A program made the translations under genes and the position numbers. A stretch of DNA of 64,000 nt from DATBLE01 sp963719325 (GTDB lineage: Bacteria > Actinomycetota > Thermoleophilia > Gaiellales > Gaiellaceae): contig CAVRBW010000002.1 in the NCBI GenBank assembly GCA_963719325.1, forward strand, positions 1 through 64,000. Reading direction: 5' to 3'. Positions 24,329 through 32,184 of the stretch are shown one piece after another; the stretch's first letter is position 1, and each line of letters starts with the position of its first letter. The notes under the pieces are model-generated. The model was not told the DNA's origin, did no database searches, and saw nothing but the letters and a program-made list of their open reading frames with translations.

Positions 24329-24366
24329 GGACAAGCGACGGTACGCGGCACGCCGGACGGAGTTCG

Positions 24367-24465
24367 CACGGGGGGAACAGCCGGTTCCCCCCATGAACCC
24401 CCCTCCCCAACACCGATTCGCACCCCAGAGACGGCGCGTGCCGCGGCCGCCATGTCGGTCGCGGC
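24367..24465 (-). repeat. bipartite palindromic intergenic element, copy F
   Basis: On the minus strand a GCCGCGACCGACATGGCGGC-type palindrome (24440-24465) precedes a 29-bp hairpin with 12-bp arms (24367-24395, GTTCCCCCC/GGGGGGAAC core, one end mismatch). It separates the small membrane gene from recJ and lies 38 bases from the recJ start. Confidence 0.85.
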
Positions 24466-24470
24466 GGCGA

Positions 24471-24674
24471 ACAGATCAGCTGGCGGCGCCTGCGCACCGA
24501 CTCCCACGCGATCCGCGTCCACAGGACGACGAGGAATGCGAGGGCTCCGGCAACCGCGACCACCAGCGGGGCCAGGATCACGGCCCGCTCGAAGGACCAG
24601 TCGAGGAGCACTGCCGCCAGCGCGGTCAGCGCGGCGCAGGAGACGAACGAGACGACCAGGACCCGGAGCTGCAT
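24471..24674 (-). CDS. small two-helix membrane protein, 3' end disrupted
   Basis: ATG at 24674 opens a frame with two clear membrane segments (LVVSFVSCAALTALAAVLL and VILAPLVVAVAGALAFLVVL) followed by a basic stretch (ESVRRRRQL). No stop codon follows: the frame runs straight into palindromic element F and on through recJ in another frame. The native stop was probably removed when the element inserted; the range given ends where the element-like sequence begins. No family recognised. Confidence 0.45.
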
Positions 24675-24714
24675 CGGGCCGAGAGTGTAGGCGCCAAGGC
24701 CGTTGGTATCCTCG

Positions 24715-25191
24715 ATGGGTGGAGGCAACGACCGGGTGAACGGGGCCAACTATTCATCCGGGGACGACTACGTCGTCGAATTCCTCGGGTACCGCTTCAG
24801 CTTCAACGCGGCCGATTTCGAGCAGCGTGTCACGGCAGCCGCCGTCAAGCTCGGGCTGTTGGAAGCGAACGAGCTTGACGACGACGAGACGGCCGACTTG
24901 GTCGAGCTGGCCGCGGAAGGCCGCATCGACGAGCCGCGAAGCCCGCTCGGCCGATACCTCGTTCGCCATTGGGAGCGGATTTCCCTCGTCGGGGGCGAGT
25001 CGCTCGTCTACTGGCTGCGGAAGCTGATCTTCCGCGGCGCCTGGCTCGACCACCGGGTCAAGGAAAGCCTGCTCGAGGTCGTCTGGGACGACGAGAGCTC
25101 CGAGTTCGCCTATCGCGACCCGCGTGGCGGGCGCGCGCTGCTCGAGCTGGCCCCCGTCCCGAGCTGGCACGAGCTCCAGTATCGGCCTTAG
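24715..25191 (+). CDS. conserved-looking hypothetical protein
   Basis: 158 residues from ATG 24715; a GTG at 24736 with GGAGG upstream is an alternative. No membrane or signal segment. Acidic helical N-terminal half (VKLGLLEANELDDDETADLV), then a Trp/Tyr-rich part (RHWERISLVGGESLVYWLRK; WLDHRVKESLLEVVWDD) that looks like a compact helical domain. No known catalytic motif. The stop is followed after 2 bases by hairpin G. Function not recognised. Confidence 0.6.
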   Translation: MGGGNDRVNGANYSSGDDYVVEFLGYRFSFNAADFEQRVTAAAVKLGLLEANELDDDETADLVELAAEGRIDEPRSPLGRYLVRHWERISLVGGESLVYWLRKLIFRGAWLDHRVKESLLEVVWDDESSEFAYRDPRGGRALLELAPVPSWHELQYRP

Positions 25192-25193
25192 CT

Positions 25194-25493
25194 CACGGGG
25201 GGAACAGCCGGTTCCCCCCGTGGACCCCCCTCTCAAAGACCGAGTCGCACCTGAGAAGCCGCTCTTTGCCGCGCCCGCCATGTCGGTCGCGGCGATCAAC
25301 GGGACATGCCCCGTCTCGGCGTTCGGCTTCTCCGTGCCTGGCTGGCCAAGTGCTTCGCGACAAACCGAGTTGAGTGATTTCCGTCGCCGCGACCGACAAG
25401 GCGGGCGCGGCTCACAGCGGCTTCGAGCGTTCGCAGTCGTTCGCTGACCCGAGGGAGGGGGGCTCACAGGGGGAACCGGCCGTTCCCCCCGTG
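25194..25493. repeat. paired bipartite palindromic elements, copies G and H
   Basis: Two copies in opposite orientation fill the gap between converging genes. Outer hairpins: 25194-25222 (CACGGGGGGAAC / GTTCCCCCCGTG) just after the 24715 gene, and 25465-25493 (one mismatch) just before the ruvB stop. Inner palindromes: 25268-25293 (GCCGCGCCCGCCATGTCGG...) and 25386-25411, its near reverse complement. No gene is seen between. Confidence 0.85.
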
Positions 25494-25495
25494 CT

Positions 25496-26515
25496 TTAAA
25501 ACAGGCTGTCGGCCCGCGCGGCCCGCCCGGCAGCGACATGCGCGAGGCCGAGCTCGGTGACGATCCGGCCGCGCGGCGTGCGCTGGATGAACCCGAGCTG
25601 GAGCAGGTACGGCTCGTAGACGTCCTCGATCGTGTCCGGCTCCTCGCCGAGCGAGACGGCGAGCGTCGAGAGCCCGACCGGACCTCCGCCGAACTTGTGG
25701 ACGATCGATTCGAGCAGCTCGCGGTCGGTTCGCTCCAACCCCTCCTCGTCCACCTCCAGGAGCTCGAGCGCCTCCGCGGCGATCTCGGACGTGATCTCGC
25801 CCGCATGCCGCACCTGAGCGACGTCCCGGACGCGGCGCAGGATCCGGTTGGCGACACGCGGGGTTCCCCGCGAGCGGCGCGCGATCTCGTCGGCCGCCTC
25901 GCCGGTAATGGTCACGTCGAGGATCCGGGCCGAGCGGATGACGATCGCGGCCAGCTCGTCGGGCTCGTAGTAGCCGAGCCGGAACGTCATCCCGAACCGG
26001 TCGCGGAGCGGCGTCGTCAGCAGTCCGGTGCGCGTGGTCGCGCCGACGAGCGTGAAGGGCGGCAGGTCGAGCGTCAGCGTCCGCGCCGCCGGGCCCTGCC
26101 CGACGATGATGTCGAGGCGGAAGTCCTCGAGCGCCGGGTAGAGGATCTCCTCGACCGCCGCGTTCAGCCGGTGGATCTCGTCCACGAACAGAACGTCGCG
26201 TTCCTGGAGGGAGGTCAGGATCGCCGCCAGATCACCCTTCCGCTCGAGCGCCGGGCCGGCGACGGTACGGATCCCGACGCCGAGCTCCTCGCGAACGATG
26301 TAGGCGAGGCTCGTCTTGCCGAGCCCGGGAGGGCCGACGAGCAGGACGTGGTCGAGCGCTTCTCCCCGCTCGGTCGCCGCGGTCAGCGTCACCTCCAGCT
26401 GGGCCTTGAGCCGCTCCTGACCGATGAACTCAGTCAGTCGCCGAGGCCGGAGCGAGCGATCGAAATCGTCCTCGCCGGCATCCTCGAGCACACCAGCGAG
26501 GAGACGCTCCGTCAT
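25496..26515 (-). CDS. ruvB: Holliday junction branch-migration ATPase RuvB
   Basis: AAA+ motor of the RuvAB complex. 339 residues with FIGQERLKAQLEV, Walker A LVGPPGLGKTSLA, Walker B DVLFVDEIHRLN, sensor 1 LVGATTRTGLLT, arginine finger region PLRDRFG and a C-terminal winged helix (IQRTPRGRIVTELGLAH). Its ATG overlaps the ruvA stop (ATGA). Last gene of a compact ruvC-ruvA-ruvB operon. Confidence 0.97.
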   Translation of the reverse strand: MTERLLAGVLEDAGEDDFDRSLRPRRLTEFIGQERLKAQLEVTLTAATERGEALDHVLLVGPPGLGKTSLAYIVREELGVGIRTVAGPALERKGDLAAILTSLQERDVLFVDEIHRLNAAVEEILYPALEDFRLDIIVGQGPAARTLTLDLPPFTLVGATTRTGLLTTPLRDRFGMTFRLGYYEPDELAAIVIRSARILDVTITGEAADEIARRSRGTPRVANRILRRVRDVAQVRHAGEITSEIAAEALELLEVDEEGLERTDRELLESIVHKFGGGPVGLSTLAVSLGEEPDTIEDVYEPYLLQLGFIQRTPRGRIVTELGLAHVAAGRAARADSLF

Positions 26516-27078
26516 GCCGCCCTCCTCAGAGCGAGGCGCACCCGTTCCTCGGCCGGCAGCGTCGGGTCGGTCTCCGACAGGACTCGTTCTGCCTCCACGA
26601 GCGAATACCCGAGCTCGATCAGGGCGTCGCGGGCTGTGAGGTGCTCGTCCTTCGGTGCACCTGCGTCGGCAGTCCCACCGATTCCGACCTTCTCCTTCAG
26701 TTCGAGCACCACGCGCTGGGCGGTCTTCTTGCCGATCCCCGGAATCGCCTCGAAGCGAGCCGTGTCCTCCAGGACGATCGCCCGCCGTAGCTCTCCGGGG
26801 CTCGAGCCGGAGACGATCGCCAGCGCCACCTTCGGGCCCACGCCGCTCACCGAGAGCAGATGCTCGAAGAGCTCCCGTTCGTCCGCGTCCGCGAATCCGT
26901 AGAGCTGCAACGCGTCCTCGCGGACGTGGAGATACGTCTCGACGGTGACCTCGCCGTTGCCGTCGGCCTTCCGAAGCGCGCTCGGGGTCGCCGCGACGAG
27001 GTAGCCGACGCCGTTGACGTCGAGCACGAGACCGTCAGGCCGCCGCGCGACCGGCGTGCCCCTCAGCTGCGAGATCAC
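26512..27078 (-). CDS. ruvA: Holliday junction DNA-binding protein RuvA
   Basis: 188 residues: OB-fold (MISQLRGTPVARRPDGLVLD), two helix-hairpin-helix motifs (LLSVSGVGPKVALAIVSG and FEAIPGIGKKTAQRVVLEL), flexible linker, and the C-terminal RuvB-binding domain (ARDALIELGYSLVEAERVL). It forms the tetramer that holds the four-way junction. GTG at 27078 overlaps the ruvC stop (GTGA), and its stop overlaps ruvB. Confidence 0.96.
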   Translation of the reverse strand: MISQLRGTPVARRPDGLVLDVNGVGYLVAATPSALRKADGNGEVTVETYLHVREDALQLYGFADADERELFEHLLSVSGVGPKVALAIVSGSSPGELRRAIVLEDTARFEAIPGIGKKTAQRVVLELKEKVGIGGTADAGAPKDEHLTARDALIELGYSLVEAERVLSETDPTLPAEERVRLALRRAA

Positions 27079-27563
27079 CCGACCGCCTTCAGCAGGGGCG
27101 TTGCGAGTGCGTGGCAGATCGCGACCGCGAGCGCATCGGACGCATGCGTCGATCCAGGTGGCGCCGGCAGCGAGAGGATCGCCTTCACCATGCGCTGGAC
27201 CTGCCCCTTCTCGGCCCGCCCGTAGCCGCACACGGTCTGCTTCACCCGCGCCGGCGCGTACTCAGCGCACACGACGCCGGCGAGCGCGGAGGCGGCGAGC
27301 ACGGCGCCCCGGGCCTGTCCGACAGAGAGTGCGGTGCGGGCGTCGGCGCCGACGAACGATTCCTCGAGGGCGACGGCATCCGGCTCGTAGCGCTCCAGGA
27401 GCTCCTGCACGTTGACGAAGATCGTCTTCAGTCGTAGTTCCGGGCGCTCGCGAGCCGAGGTCCGCCACGAGCCGTGGTCGAGTGCCCTGAGGCGGCCTTC
27501 GCTTTCGTGGACGATGGCGTACCCGCATGCAGCTGTGCCTGGATCGATACCCAGAACCTTCAC
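27075..27563 (-). CDS. ruvC: Holliday junction resolvase RuvC
   Basis: Endonuclease that cuts junctions handled by RuvAB. 162 residues with the RNase H-like acidic residues: VLGIDPGTAACGYA (Asp), ALEESFVGADARTALSVGQA (Glu) and the C-terminal HASDALAVAICHA (Asp). Starts with ATG and leads the ruvCAB operon. Palindromic element I lies in its leader, 37 bases upstream. Confidence 0.96.
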   Translation of the reverse strand: MKVLGIDPGTAACGYAIVHESEGRLRALDHGSWRTSARERPELRLKTIFVNVQELLERYEPDAVALEESFVGADARTALSVGQARGAVLAASALAGVVCAEYAPARVKQTVCGYGRAEKGQVQRMVKAILSLPAPPGSTHASDALAVAICHALATPLLKAVG

Positions 27564-27599
27564 GGGAAGAGGTTAGGCGCCGTACCGGACGTTCCTTTA

Positions 27600-27697
27600 C
27601 GCGGGGGAAACAGCCGGTTTCCCCCGCGCGCCCCCTTCCCCGGCCATCCGCACCTCAGGAGCCGCCGTTTGCGGCGCCCGCACATGTCGGGCGCCGC
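27600..27697 (-). repeat. bipartite palindromic intergenic element, copy I
   Basis: Between yebC and ruvC. On the minus strand a palindrome GCGGCGCCCGACATGTGCGG (27671-27697) is followed by a 29-bp hairpin with perfect 12-bp arms CGCGGGGGAAAC / GTTTCCCCCGCG (27600-27628). The compensating changes in both arms relative to copy A (G-C/A-T swaps) keep the stem paired. Confidence 0.85.
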
Positions 27698-27725
27698 CAC
27701 GATCATCCTTCCACCGCCCGGCTAA

Positions 27726-28481
27726 TCAGGCGGCGACTGCTTCCAGGACGCGCTCCGGGATGTCGAAGTTTGCGTAGACCTCTTGCACGTCGTCGTTCTC
27801 CTCGAGCGCGTCGATCAGCTTCAGCACCTTCTTCGCGGTCGACTCGTCCTCGATCGCGATCGTCGTCTTCGGCAGCATCGTCGCCTGCGCGTCGGTCACG
27901 GGGATCCCGCCGGTTTCGAGCGACTCACGCACCGTGTGCAGATCCTCGGGCGCGCAGGTCACCTCGTAGCTCGAGCCTTCCTCGCGCACGTCCTCAGCCC
28001 CCGCGTCGGCCGCCGCGAGCGTCAGCTCCTCCTCGTCCGCCGTATCCGCCTGCACGAGGATCACGCCCTTCCGCTCGAAGAGCCAGGCGACCGCGCCCGA
28101 CTCGGCCAGGTTGCCGTCGTGACGGGCGAAGATGTGCCGCACGTCGCCCGCGGTGCGGTTGCGGTTGTCGGTCAGCACCTCGACGTAGACGGCGACGCCG
28201 CCCGGCGCATACCCCTCGTAGGCGATGTGCTCGTAGGCGGCCGCATCGGTGCCGGTGCCGCTCCCCCTGGCGATCGCCCGCTCGATGTTGTCCTTGGGCA
28301 TCGAAGCTGCTCGCGCCTTCTCGATCGCGTTCTGGAGGGCGAGGTTCGAGGCGGGGTCGGGCCCGCCGTCTCTGGCGGAGACGATCAGTGCCCGGGTCAG
28401 CTTCGTGAAGAGCTGGCCGCGCTTCGCGTCCGCCGCACCCTTCTTGTGCTTGATCGACGACCACTTGCTATGCCCCGACAT
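27726..28481 (-). CDS. yebC: YebC/PmpR family translation or transcription factor
   Basis: 251 residues matching the YebC/TACO1 family from the start MSGHSKWSSIKHKKGAADAK through ARAASMPKDNIERAIARG and YEGYAPGGVAVYVEVLTDNR to the C-terminal domain. Some members are DNA-binding regulators, others help ribosomes at proline stretches; the sequence does not say which. It sits upstream of ruvC, the usual neighbourhood, and its start overlaps the end of the shortened pdxT by 14 bases. Confidence 0.95.
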   Translation of the reverse strand: MSGHSKWSSIKHKKGAADAKRGQLFTKLTRALIVSARDGGPDPASNLALQNAIEKARAASMPKDNIERAIARGSGTGTDAAAYEHIAYEGYAPGGVAVYVEVLTDNRNRTAGDVRHIFARHDGNLAESGAVAWLFERKGVILVQADTADEEELTLAAADAGAEDVREEGSSYEVTCAPEDLHTVRESLETGGIPVTDAQATMLPKTTIAIEDESTAKKVLKLIDALEENDDVQEVYANFDIPERVLEAVAA

Positions 28482-28782
28482 TCGTCTCCTCTCGAATCAG
28501 CTCCAGAAAGCGCTCGTGCACGCGGGTGTCGTCGGTCAGCTCCGGATGGAACGACGCGACGAGGACGCGTCCCTGGCGGAGGAGCACGGGCTCGCCGTTC
28601 AGCTCGGCCAGCACTTTCACGTCCGGCCCGATCGCGGTCGACTCGCCGCCGGGGATGACGAGTCCGTCGAGCCCGTCGAGCTCCTCCGGGAGCCGCACCT
28701 CGACCACCTCCGCCCCGAGCCGGCGCAACATCGCCGCGTGCTCGCGGAAGTTGCCCTGCACGGCCAAGACGCCGACCTTCAT
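28468..28782 (-). CDS. PdxT-like glutaminase with internal deletion, lacks catalytic Cys
   Basis: PdxT releases ammonia from glutamine for PLP synthase PdxS and is normally about 190 residues. Here only 104 residues remain. The N-terminal part is normal (MKVGVLAVQGNFREHAAMLR, LDGLVIPGGESTAI) and the C-terminal part is normal (VLLRQGRVLVASFHPELTDD with the catalytic His-Glu pair), but the middle 85-95 residues, including the nucleophile-bearing GTCAG segment, are absent. The junction lies near 28636, reads through in frame and joins TAIG directly to PDVKVLAEL. The protein cannot be an active glutaminase; it may be a decaying gene or an assembly artefact. No pdxS is seen in the window. The 5' end has a short leader of 19 bases after the membrane protein stop. 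Confidence 0.8.
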   Translation of the reverse strand: MKVGVLAVQGNFREHAAMLRRLGAEVVEVRLPEELDGLDGLVIPGGESTAIGPDVKVLAELNGEPVLLRQGRVLVASFHPELTDDTRVHERFLELIREETNVGA

Positions 28783-28801
28783 GTCGAGATCGTAGTCGGC
28801 G

Positions 28802-29677
28802 CTACGCCGTGTCAGGCGCGGCGTTGCGCCGGCGCAGCATCATGCCCACGAGCACGAGGAAGAGGCCCAGGCAGAGGTATGCGACCGGGCCTGCCCACGT
28901 CGTCGGCCGCTCGAAGCCGCTCGAGAAGCCGAACGTCTCGCCGAGCGAGTAGTGACCGGTTGCCAGCACGAGCCCCACGACGCCGAGGACGGCATAGCTC
29001 GAACGGCGCATTGCCGCGCCGACGAGGATGAAGAGGAGGCCGAAGATGATGATCCCGGCCCAGTCACCGTCGCTCGAGTGCCACCAGTAAAGCAGGGCAC
29101 CGCCAAAGGTCAAACCGGCGACCACGTGGACCCAGAACCCGTACGGCCGCCGGTCGCCGCCGTCGAGACCCATCGCGGTGAAGAAGAAGGCGAGGCCGAC
29201 GAGCAGGCTGACGGTGGCGCTCCAGTTGCCGCCGCTCGAGACGAGGTCGGCGACGAAGTACCACCCGAGTCCGGCGGCGATCGCGACCAGGAACGGAAAG
29301 TGGAAGGCACGGAGCGCGCTGAGGGCGGCGATGATCGTCAGAACCTCGAGCCCGAGGTTGCCCCAGTGGAAGCCGTGGAGCGGATCGTCGCCCGAGAGCC
29401 ACCCCCACCAGGAGAAGAAGGCGCCGACCATCACCGCGAACAGGCCGACGGCCACGAACGCGAACAATCCGCCGATGAGCGGCCTGCCCCGGCTTCGCAT
29501 GGCCATCGCGATCGTCTGGGCAACGGCGAAGAACAGGACCGACCAGCCTGCGAACGCTCCGCCGCTGTGCTCGTTCGAGATCACGTCCAGCCAGGCGAAG
29601 GCGGCGAAGAGAGCGGTCAACGCTCCCGCGTAGACGAGAAACGACGTGCTCGCCCAGCCTGCCCGGACGATCCTCAC
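28802..29677 (-). CDS. multi-pass membrane protein, function unknown
   Basis: 291 residues with about nine hydrophobic helices (for example FLVYAGALTALFAAFAWL, IIIFGLLFILVGAAM, AYLCLGLFLVLVGMMLRRR). Loops are rich in Trp, Gly and Asp; no transporter or enzyme signature is evident. ATG at 29677. It lies between the ankyrin gene and the shortened pdxT on the same strand, downstream of a strong hairpin. Confidence 0.7.
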   Translation of the reverse strand: MRIVRAGWASTSFLVYAGALTALFAAFAWLDVISNEHSGGAFAGWSVLFFAVAQTIAMAMRSRGRPLIGGLFAFVAVGLFAVMVGAFFSWWGWLSGDDPLHGFHWGNLGLEVLTIIAALSALRAFHFPFLVAIAAGLGWYFVADLVSSGGNWSATVSLLVGLAFFFTAMGLDGGDRRPYGFWVHVVAGLTFGGALLYWWHSSDGDWAGIIIFGLLFILVGAAMRRSSYAVLGVVGLVLATGHYSLGETFGFSSGFERPTTWAGPVAYLCLGLFLVLVGMMLRRRNAAPDTA

Positions 29678-29713
29678 GCGACCAGCATGGCTCTCGCGTC
29701 GGACGACGCCCTC

Positions 29714-29738
29714 AGAGCTCGTTTCTGAAACGAGCTCT
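29714..29738 (-). terminator. perfect hairpin after the ankyrin gene
   Basis: AGAGCTCGTTTC / GAAACGAGCTCT, a 12-bp stem with a one-base centre, directly after the ankyrin stop codon. There is no long T run, so it may act as a terminator or an mRNA end stabiliser. Confidence 0.6.
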
Positions 29739-31006
29739 CAGCGCAGGAGCTCTTCCGCCAGCTCTTCATGGCCCCCGTAGCTCGCCCAGCCGGAGGCGTC
29801 ACCGCCGTGAAGCGAATCGCGGAGCCGTGGGTCGGCGCCGAGCTCCACGAGCGTATGGGCCGCCTCGCGCCGGCCGGACTGAGCCGCGAGGTGAAGCGCG
29901 GTGACGCCTTCTCCGTGGGTCGGCCCGCCGAACGTCCCACGCTGGTTCGGGTCGGCTCCGAGCTCGACGAGCGTGCGGATGGAGGCGACCCGCCCGTTCG
30001 CAGCCGCCCAGGTGAGCGCCGTCCCGCGATAGGGATCGGCGTCCACCCGCGCCCCGAGCTCGACGAGCACCGGCAACGCCTCCGCGCGATCCGACTTCGC
30101 CGCCCAGACGAGCGCCTCGTCGAGCACCTCCTGCGGGTCGTCCGACGGCGCCCAGGCGGGGAAACCGCCGTGCGGCCGGTAGAAGTCGCGGTGTGCTCCC
30201 GCCGCCGGCGTCCCGGCGAGGGCTCGGATGCGGCCGAGGTCCCCGAGGCCCGCCGCAACCCGGAGGTTCGCGGGCACTCTCCCGAGCAGGTCGACCACCT
30301 CGCGGTGACCCCAGAAGAGCGCGGCGACGAGCGGCGTCCCGCCGTCACCTCGCGCCGACGGGTCCGTCCGTGCTCCGGATTCGAGCAGGAGCGCCGCCAG
30401 CTCGCGCCGGTTTGAGTAGCCCGCCTGGTGCAGCTTCGTCCATCCGTAGTCGTTGCCCCGGTTCGGATCGGCGCCGCGCTCGAGCAACAGCCGCACGAGC
30501 TCGAGATCGTTCGCCATGCCGAGGAGGTCGTTGCCGTTCGTTCCCCGCTGTCGGACGAGCTCCGGGTCGCGATCGAGCAGGCTGACGAGCTCGGCCCGGT
30601 CACCGGCCTCGACGGCGCGGTAGGCGAGCACGAACGGCGTCGGCGGCTCCTCCCCGCTCGCCAGCGCCTGGACGTGGCGGCGGAGCTGCGGCCAGCCTGC
30701 GAACCCGTGCCGCCGAGCGAGCTCGCGCCGCGCCTCGGCTCGGCTCAGGCCGCCGGTCGTCGCGATCCCGTCTGCACGACCCTCGTAGTAGTCGAGGTCG
30801 GTGTGGAAGGGCTGCTCGAGCCCGAGTCGTTCGACGTAGGCCTTCAGCTTCGGCCAGCTCGAATGGCCGTGCTCTCGGGCAAGAACGAGCTGGGCACTCG
30901 CCAGCTGGATCGGCAGATCTCCCAACCGCGCCAGCGCTTGAGGGTCGCCCAGCCGAGCTTCCTGTACGAGGTCTTTCGCCTGCTTGCGAAGCTGTTCGAG
31001 GTTCAT
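29738..31006 (-). CDS. ankyrin-repeat protein
   Basis: 422 residues, cytoplasmic. The first 120 residues are helical (QLRKQAKDLVQEARLGD; LVLAREHGHSSWPKLKAYVE; ELARRHGFAGWPQLRRHVQA). From about 125 on there are at least seven ankyrin repeats (LVRLLLERGADPNRGNDYGW, LAALLLESGARTDPSARGDG, IRTLVELGADPNQRG, AAHTLVELGADPRLRD). Ankyrin proteins bind other proteins; the partner here is unknown. ATG at 31006. Confidence 0.9.
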   Translation of the reverse strand: MNLEQLRKQAKDLVQEARLGDPQALARLGDLPIQLASAQLVLAREHGHSSWPKLKAYVERLGLEQPFHTDLDYYEGRADGIATTGGLSRAEARRELARRHGFAGWPQLRRHVQALASGEEPPTPFVLAYRAVEAGDRAELVSLLDRDPELVRQRGTNGNDLLGMANDLELVRLLLERGADPNRGNDYGWTKLHQAGYSNRRELAALLLESGARTDPSARGDGGTPLVAALFWGHREVVDLLGRVPANLRVAAGLGDLGRIRALAGTPAAGAHRDFYRPHGGFPAWAPSDDPQEVLDEALVWAAKSDRAEALPVLVELGARVDADPYRGTALTWAAANGRVASIRTLVELGADPNQRGTFGGPTHGEGVTALHLAAQSGRREAAHTLVELGADPRLRDSLHGGDASGWASYGGHEELAEELLR

Positions 31007-31149
31007 GCCGACCTCCTCCCGTCGAGCCCGTGTCCGCGGTCGGGCGGGAAGAAGATCGAGTGACGTTCGGTGCTGCCGAGGAGGTGGGCTCAGCCCTGCC
31101 CGCGGACCGGATGCGCCCTCACGCGCCCCGCCAGGATACCGTGCGCTTC

Positions 31150-32184
31150 ATGCCTGAGGAGGACATCTGCCTGCCTGTCGGCAAGCTTCCAAGCCAGTTG
31201 CTCGCGAGCTTGCTCGCGAAGTACGCCACGAGCGATCCAACAGTCATTGTCGGTCCAGGAATCGGCGGCGATGCGGCGGCAATCGATCTTGGCACGACCA
31301 CGCTCGTCGTGAAATCCGATCCGATCACCTTCGCCCGCGAGAGCCCAGCGCGTTATCTCGTCGACGTCAATGCGAACGATCTCGCCTGCCTGGGTGCGAC
31401 GCCGCGTTGGATGATGGTGACGGCGCTGATGCCCAAAGGGACGACGGAAGGTCTGGTCGAATCCCACTTCCGAGAGCTGCGCGACGCCTGCCTCCAACGG
31501 CGCATCTCGCTGGTCGGGGGCCACACGGAGATTACGTTCGCGGTCAGCCACCCGATCCTCATCGGCGTTCTGATCGGTGAAGTCGACGGCGAACGGCTCC
31601 TACGCCCGGGCGGCGCTCGCGTCGGCGATCAACTGCTGCTGACAAGGGCGATCGCCCTCGAAGGGACAGCTCTCGTCGCCCGCGAGCTCGGCAGCCGCCT
31701 GAGCGGCGATGTCCACCCGCTCCTCCTCGAGCGCGCCGCGAGCCTCCTTTCCGACCCCGGTATCTCGGTCGTCCCGGAGGCGATTGCCCTTCTGGACGCC
31801 GGAGGCGTGACCGCCCTGCACGACCCAACCGAGGGCGGGCTGGCAAACGGTGTCCGCGAACTCGCGCTCGCAGCAGGCTGCGGGGCAACGATCGACCGCG
31901 ACTCGGTGCCGATCATGCCGGAGACATCGGCGATCGCCGCCGCGCTCGGCCTTGACCCGCTGGGGATGCTCGCATCTGGCAGTCTCCTCGCCGCCGTCGA
32001 ACCGGAAGCCGTGGAGCGACTCGGCTCGGTCAGCGACACGCTCGGCTTTCGGCTGACCCGGATCGGCGAGGTAACCGGCCAAGCAGGCCGGTTCATGCTG
32101 CGCGAAAACAGCGTTGAGCGGGAGATGCCGGTCTTCGACAGCGACGAGATCACCCGAGCCTTGGGCGGCCGGGCTTCCTACTAG
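31150..32184 (+). CDS. AIR-synthase/HypE-family protein
   Basis: 344 residues of the PurM/SelD/ThiL/HypE fold: VIVGPGIGGDAAAIDLG (nucleotide loop), RYLVDVNANDLACLGATPRW, then SLVGGHTEITFAVSHPI and the C-terminal LHDPTEGGLANGVRELALAA with LGMLASGSLLAAV. These blocks resemble HypE, which makes the CN ligand of NiFe hydrogenases, but the C-terminal PRIC tail that carries HypE's cysteine is missing (the protein ends GGRASY). It is therefore an AIR-synthase-like ATPase of unknown substrate. ATG at 31150; an alternative GTG is at 31141. It overlaps the converging hydrolase gene by 4 bases. Confidence 0.8.
   Translation: MPEEDICLPVGKLPSQLLASLLAKYATSDPTVIVGPGIGGDAAAIDLGTTTLVVKSDPITFARESPARYLVDVNANDLACLGATPRWMMVTALMPKGTTEGLVESHFRELRDACLQRRISLVGGHTEITFAVSHPILIGVLIGEVDGERLLRPGGARVGDQLLLTRAIALEGTALVARELGSRLSGDVHPLLLERAASLLSDPGISVVPEAIALLDAGGVTALHDPTEGGLANGVRELALAAGCGATIDRDSVPIMPETSAIAAALGLDPLGMLASGSLLAAVEPEAVERLGSVSDTLGFRLTRIGEVTGQAGRFMLRENSVEREMPVFDSDEITRALGGRASY

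Noticed and set aside
8671..27628. Treating all G-rich hairpins as simple Rho-independent terminators
   Set aside because: They lack T runs and several lie 5-40 bases upstream of start codons.
31150..32184. Naming the AIR-synthase-like protein HypE and linking it to the hydrogenase-like island
   Set aside because: The C-terminal PRIC cysteine motif is missing, the gene lies outside the island, and the complex has no NiFe site to mature.
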